This document shows positions 40,205-43,948 of a stretch of DNA of 43,948 bases, piece by piece (the first letter of the stretch is position 1; each line of letters opens with the position of its first letter). Under the pieces are notes generated by a model that made no database searches, had not been told where the DNA came from, and saw nothing but the letters and a program-made list of their open reading frames with translations. Location of the stretch: the NCBI GenBank assembly GCA_018970725.1, contig JAGWVU010000041.1:1-43948 (forward strand). The letters are read 5' to 3'. Source of the stretch: Verrucomicrobiota bacterium. GTDB taxonomy: Bacteria; Verrucomicrobiota; Verrucomicrobiia; Verrucomicrobiales; DEV007. Made by a program: the position numbers and the translations under genes.

Positions 40205-42016
40205 GTGAAAAACCGTAATCTAAGTCTCGCCGCACTCTCGATGGTCGAGATCCTGATCACCGTGGCGGTCCTTGGGATCCTCATGGCTGGATCCATGAGC
40301 AAACTCGGCTTCGTGGATCGCGCCGCGAAGTTTCAGAAGCTGAATTCGGACACCCGCCACATCAATCAGGCTCTCCGCGTTTACACCGCCAGCGGAGGCT
40401 CCATCGGCTCCTTGACCGATCCGCAGCAAATCCTCGACAAACTGAAAACGACCCGGTCCGCGCAGAGCGACGCGCAGTATGCCGGCCTGGGGGGCTCCAT
40501 GGTGGATCCCCGCCTCAAGGCCATCACCAAGTCCGCCGCCAACCCGGGCATCTGGAACAAGGTGGTCACTTGGGACGCGGTCCAGAAGCGCTTCGTCGTG
40601 GGCGAGGGGAACTCGGGCATCGTCGAATTCAGACTCGATGAGACCGCGGGCAAGGCGGCTTATCAGACCGAGGACCGGGCGCGGCCGCTCATTGCCTACA
40701 ACACGGCCAACGGCTGGGTTTGGTCTTACGATCAGAGTGATCCCGCCCCGGTGCGGTTCGTCTCCTCCCAGGTGCAACTCTCCTCGGGGGCGGTCGGAAC
40801 AAGCGTGGCCACGGTCCCGACGACTCTGCCGCCCTCGGACGGCTCCGGGGGCGCGGGCAGCAACGCGACTTCGCCGCCACCGGTCCTCTCCGACCTGTTG
40901 CCGCCGGTGTTATCCGTTCCCGGAGGCAGTTATCCACCGTCCCAGTTCAACCTGACGGTGGATCTCACGAACCCGAACCCGGGCCTCTCGAGCTGGATCC
41001 TGGTCTCGGTGAATTCAGCGCCCTTCGCCCAATATTCCGGCCCGCTGAGCGTGGCCTCGGGTTCGACGATCCAGGCCTACACCGCCGGGCAACCGAATCT
41101 TTGGAACTCAAGCCCGCAGGTTTCCGCCGGCTACACCGCAAGTGCTCCGACGCCGCTGACCGCTCCCCAGATTTCCCCGAGCTCGGCCCAATTTTCCTCC
41201 TCATCGTCGGGAGCGTTCAACCGGACCGCGTTGCCGGGTTATCAAAAGGAAACCGTGACGATCAACGTGAATTCGACCTCGACCAGTTACATCTACGCCC
41301 CGCAGGACAAGGTCATCCTCGGCTTCAGGATCGCCTCGGGGCACCCGGTCTCCAGTTTCAACACCATGATGCCGCTCACCTTGGCCCAATCCTTTTTCCC
41401 GCAGATGAGGCACGGGATGATTCTCAGAACGAAAACCGGCGTGGTGGCCACAGGCCTTCAGATGGAACTCGAATTCGCCTCCTTACCGACCGGCTACGCC
41501 GTGACCCAATCAACCCAGAAAAACTGGAACGGGGCCGGAGGTTACGGAAGCTGTTTCGCACCGGCCGGCCACACCGCCACCGGGGGTGGGTTCCAATTGC
41601 TCGACGCAGGCCGGTTCGCCTCCTTGTCGGCTTATGCCGCTCCGGGATCCTCCTGGCCCAACCGCACGTTTGGCCCCAACGAGGAAGGATGGATCGTGGC
41701 CGGGCCGAATGACGGCATCGGGGGTTCCGGCTTCATCTACGTGATCTCGTTCCCGCCCCCGGCGGCCGCCCCCAGTCCGGTGACGGTGTCCCTCACCCAT
41801 GCCAACTCCCCGTCCGTCTCCCGGCTGGAATACCGGATCGGCACCGGCGGGACGTGGACCACCTACTCCGCCCCCTTCCAAGTCTCCTCCTCCGCCACCT
41901 CACCCTCCGTGACCGTGGAATCAAGGGTGGTCGCCACCTCGGTGGATTACTCGGACAGCCCCAACGCCTCGAGCACCGTCAGCGCCGCCTCGACCACCGT
42001 CAGCGCCACTCCCTGA
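40205..42016 (+). CDS. Large pilin-like protein with chitobiase C-terminal-like segments
   Basis: 603 residues from a GTG start; no Shine-Dalgarno is obvious. Residues 10-30 contain AA|LSMVEILITVAVLGILMAG, a prepilin cleavage site with Ala at -1 and Glu at +5, then a hydrophobic helix. The next 170 residues form the globular head region. A Ser/Gly/Pro-rich linker (about 200-232) leads to a segment near 233-310, PVLSVPGGSYPPSQFNLTV with YSGPLSVASGSTIQAYTA, which resembles the chitobiase/beta-hexosaminidase C-terminal-like fold seen in many exported proteins; a second such segment is near 525-600. The middle has conserved-looking Phe/Tyr/Gly strands. Ser, Thr and Gly are very frequent, as in surface proteins. 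A surface fibre or adhesin is inferred. Confidence 0.75.
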   Translation: MKNRNLSLAALSMVEILITVAVLGILMAGSMSKLGFVDRAAKFQKLNSDTRHINQALRVYTASGGSIGSLTDPQQILDKLKTTRSAQSDAQYAGLGGSMVDPRLKAITKSAANPGIWNKVVTWDAVQKRFVVGEGNSGIVEFRLDETAGKAAYQTEDRARPLIAYNTANGWVWSYDQSDPAPVRFVSSQVQLSSGAVGTSVATVPTTLPPSDGSGGAGSNATSPPPVLSDLLPPVLSVPGGSYPPSQFNLTVDLTNPNPGLSSWILVSVNSAPFAQYSGPLSVASGSTIQAYTAGQPNLWNSSPQVSAGYTASAPTPLTAPQISPSSAQFSSSSSGAFNRTALPGYQKETVTINVNSTSTSYIYAPQDKVILGFRIASGHPVSSFNTMMPLTLAQSFFPQMRHGMILRTKTGVVATGLQMELEFASLPTGYAVTQSTQKNWNGAGGYGSCFAPAGHTATGGGFQLLDAGRFASLSAYAAPGSSWPNRTFGPNEEGWIVAGPNDGIGGSGFIYVISFPPPAAAPSPVTVSLTHANSPSVSRLEYRIGTGGTWTTYSAPFQVSSSATSPSVTVESRVVATSVDYSDSPNASSTVSAASTTVSATP

Positions 42017-42092
42017 GCCATTTAAAGATCCGGGGTTGCGTCCCTCACTTTTTCCTTGCGTGAAAGGCGGGACGGCAGAACGTCGCGTTGCG

Positions 42093-43007
42093 GTGCCCAG
42101 ACTTCTCCCCATCTATATCCGCTGGCTCTGGAAGCCGGGTTTTCCCGAAACCGAGGACGAGCTCCGGCAGGTCTGGTTCATGAACCAAGGGCTGTCCCCT
42201 TCTTCGTTCGCCGACTACTGCCCGGAGCTGCTCAAGACGGCTGCGGACTTCAAGTATTTGAAGTGGCCCTACAAAGTGCGCCGGCACGTCAAGGGCAGGC
42301 ATGTGGTGGACTTGGGCTGCGGCCGCGGTCTGCATGGCTTGGGTTACCTCTTGATGGGCGCGCGCAGTTACACCGGTCTGGACCCGATCGTGGATCTGGA
42401 CCTGGACGCGTTCAAAGACACCAGGATCGCCCGCGTCAACAACATGAAGCCGATCGGTTGGACGCCGCGCAAGATTTCCGAGCGCGTCAAGCGCCTGAAA
42501 TACCTCAAGGGCGAAATCGCCGAACTCCCGGAAACCGCGAAATGGGACGTCCTGGTGATGCATCAGGTGACCGAACACCTGATGGAAATCGAGGCGGTGT
42601 TCGAGCATTTCCCGAGAATCCTCAAGCCCGGCGGCAAACTCGTTTTCCGGCATCCGAACTATTACTCATGGGGCGGGCACCACATGCTCCCGAGATTTCT
42701 CCGGGACATTCGCCCGGAGGATCCGGAGCAACGGCGTTACATGGACTGGGCCCATCTCGTTTACGACCCGAACTGGCCCGACACCATCCTCAAGGAACAG
42801 AACCGGATCCGGCTGCACGAACTGAGGAAAGTAGTCGAGAAAGACTTTGTGATCGAGGAATGGAACCCGGCGGTTTCCTCGGAGGAAGAAGGCGGCGGGC
42901 GGCTGACCCCTGAAATTCTCGCCCGCCACCCCGAATTCACCCGGGAAGAGTTGTTGACCCAAAGCGTAATCGTCGTGGCCCGCCTGAAGGAAGCCGCTTC
43001 TCGCTAG
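42093..43007 (+). CDS. SAM-dependent methyltransferase (class I)
   Basis: 304 residues from the GTG at 42093; GTG at 42060 and TTG at 42036 are in frame, and the conserved part does not decide between them. The nucleotide-binding motif I is VVDLGCGRGLHGLGYL near residue 80, with an acidic motif II in YTGLDPIVDLDLD. The catalytic neighbourhood is VLVMHQVTEHLMEIEAVFEH, then HFPRILKPGGKLVFRHPNYY, the typical class I pattern after motif IV. Hydrophobic IYIRWLWK near the start may lie on a membrane. The TAG stop at 43005-43007 coincides with the likely left end of the IS630 element: the T and A match the target dinucleotide and the G may be the first base of the element, so the original C-terminus could have been longer. 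Confidence 0.85.
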   Translation: MPRLLPIYIRWLWKPGFPETEDELRQVWFMNQGLSPSSFADYCPELLKTAADFKYLKWPYKVRRHVKGRHVVDLGCGRGLHGLGYLLMGARSYTGLDPIVDLDLDAFKDTRIARVNNMKPIGWTPRKISERVKRLKYLKGEIAELPETAKWDVLVMHQVTEHLMEIEAVFEHFPRILKPGGKLVFRHPNYYSWGGHHMLPRFLRDIRPEDPEQRRYMDWAHLVYDPNWPDTILKEQNRIRLHELRKVVEKDFVIEEWNPAVSSEEEGGGRLTPEILARHPEFTREELLTQSVIVVARLKEAASR

Positions 43008-43948
43008 TGGTCCGACCAGCCTAAATTGCCGGGTATAGGCGACGCAGCTTGATCCTGGCGTCAGCGGTGGTGAATAGCCACTTTACCGGCCGACGGGATT
43101 CGTTCCTCCTCTTCGAGTCGTCCTTGGCAAGTTTGCGGAAGTTCTCTACATCCGGGATGCGGCCTTTCAGGCTGGACCTGGATTAGCAAGATCTTCTCGG
43201 CTTCCGGAAACATATCATCGCAGAGAAAGCGAACTGCCTGAGTATAGTCGATCGCGTTGCGCGTGGCCCTTTCTGAGATGTATGTTTGCCTCCCACCCAA
43301 TTTGGGCGCACAGATCATGAATCCGCTTGCGCTTCCTTCTCGGACATATTCGGCATCCTGGCGAAGGCGGGTCCCCTTCTGGTCATCGTCTTCACTTGGG
43401 CGTGCGGGAAGCGAAGCTCTCGACTCCGAAAGCAACTGTTTGCAGAACTCGTCCAAGCAAACCACAGGCCGCTTATCGTCCAGCGGCATGGCATAGACAT
43501 CCAGCACATCCTCCAGGCAACCTACGAAGGCGGCGTCGTTCTCCGGCGGGAGGCACCAGCTCTCCTGTTGCCAGGGCTTGAGGTCGTTTTTTTCAGACGC
43601 AGACGGACCGATTCCTTGGAGATCGAACCAACCAGTTCAAGTTCCACGAGCCGGTCGGCAATCATCTACACCGTCCATTGCGGCCTGCCGTCCGGCGGAG
43701 TTTCACGCACCTTGCGTTCGAGGGCGCCGAAGGGACCGACTTCGCAAACCCGCTTCCGGAGCCGTTCCAAGGCAGTAACGGACAATCCACTTTGGTGCGA
43801 CGCGTCGCGATCGGACAGTTTCGAGCCATCCTCACTGCTGTCCATCGCCAGGATCGCCTTGGCACGCTGGACTCGAAAGGCACTGGCATTGCGCTTCGAT
43901 GCCACGGACTGCAGATGCTTCCTTTCCTCGGAGTCGAGTTTGATGCGA
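43007..43948. mobile_element. IS630-family element, decayed, cut by window edge
   Basis: The transposase remnant lies on the minus strand and its 3' end is at 43023. The left end probably begins at about 43007 (GTGGTCCGACCAGCC), following a TA dinucleotide, the usual target of IS630/Tc1 elements. The right end is beyond the window. Confidence 0.6.
43023..43948 (-). pseudogene. IS630-family transposase, broken
   Basis: On the minus strand, read from the window edge, an N-terminal DNA-binding part is recognisable (RIKLDSEERKHLQSV, LSDRDASHQSGLSVTALERL, KRVCEVGPFGALERK). After ETPPDGRPQWTV there is a TAG (43666-43668) in place of the next residue, and about 25 family residues appear to be missing before it. 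The frame then meets a run of seven As (complement of 43587-43593) after which the DDE domain continues in the -1 frame: WQQESWCLPPENDAAFVG, VCLDEFCKQLLSE, then SERATRNAIDYTQAVRFLCD. After KILLIQ the gene jumps to SLKGRIPDVENFRKLAKDD with the end TADARIKLRRLYPAI. The jump removes the second Asp and the catalytic Glu, so the product cannot be an active transposase. The first Asp (LDEF) remains. Confidence 0.85.

Noticed and set aside
1-43948. CRISPR array, rRNA operon, riboswitch or prophage
   Set aside because: No regular direct repeats with spacers, no rRNA-like sequence, no recognised riboswitch core and no phage structural genes were seen.

Overview
The window is a high-GC bacterial chromosome segment carrying about 35 protein genes, one tRNA and insertion-sequence remnants at both edges. 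The gene mix suggests Verrucomicrobiota, less likely a planctomycete: a ThuA-like secreted protein, PQQ-type beta-propeller, TPR-redoxin fusion, pseudopilins with A|LxxVE processing sites, a MoxR/DUF58/vWA operon joined to an ABC transporter, a DUF1802 protein, and a Hanks kinase next to an ECF sigma factor. Start regions often lack a clear Shine-Dalgarno sequence. No 16S rRNA gene is present, so the lineage is an inference.

Layout. 1-632: start of an IS256-like transposase gene and gene-free DNA. 633-4348: a lipoprotein; a minus-strand trio (metalloprotease-like, DUF1802, GT2 glycosyltransferase); tRNA-His; RNase III. 4362-7099: hsp20-lon, overlapping by ATGA. 7457-21073: a long minus-strand run of eleven genes, mostly overlapping or separated by fewer than 35 nt: dtd, TPR-redoxin, YkgJ-type cysteine protein, coiled-coil membrane protein, MoxR ATPase, large membrane protein, ABC ATPase, ABC permease, DUF58, BatA-like vWA protein, tetrahaem cytochrome c. 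21212-22773: serine acetyltransferase and a SprT-like zinc protein.

23094-30135 is the most unusual part. An S9 peptidase and a previously unlisted 56-aa exported protein with two CxxCxGTG motifs lie on the minus strand. Diverging from them are a membrane Ser/Thr kinase with a TPR-like C-terminal half, a secreted helical/TPR-like protein, an ECF-type sigma factor, and a 59-aa protein overlapping the sigma gene. I read this as a candidate envelope-sensing kinase-sigma module.

30136-43007: broken gene remnants (including an Rpn/PDDEXK-type fragment), a sodium/solute symporter diverging from a PQQ-propeller protein, an APC permease, a class IV aminotransferase with no normal start at its expected N-terminus, a four-gene set (membrane protein, pseudopilin, ABC ATPase, ABC permease), a ThuA-like protein, a 603-aa pilin-like protein with chitobiase-C-terminal-like segments, and a SAM methyltransferase. 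43007-43948: a decayed IS630-family element that runs off the window and whose end coincides with the methyltransferase stop codon.
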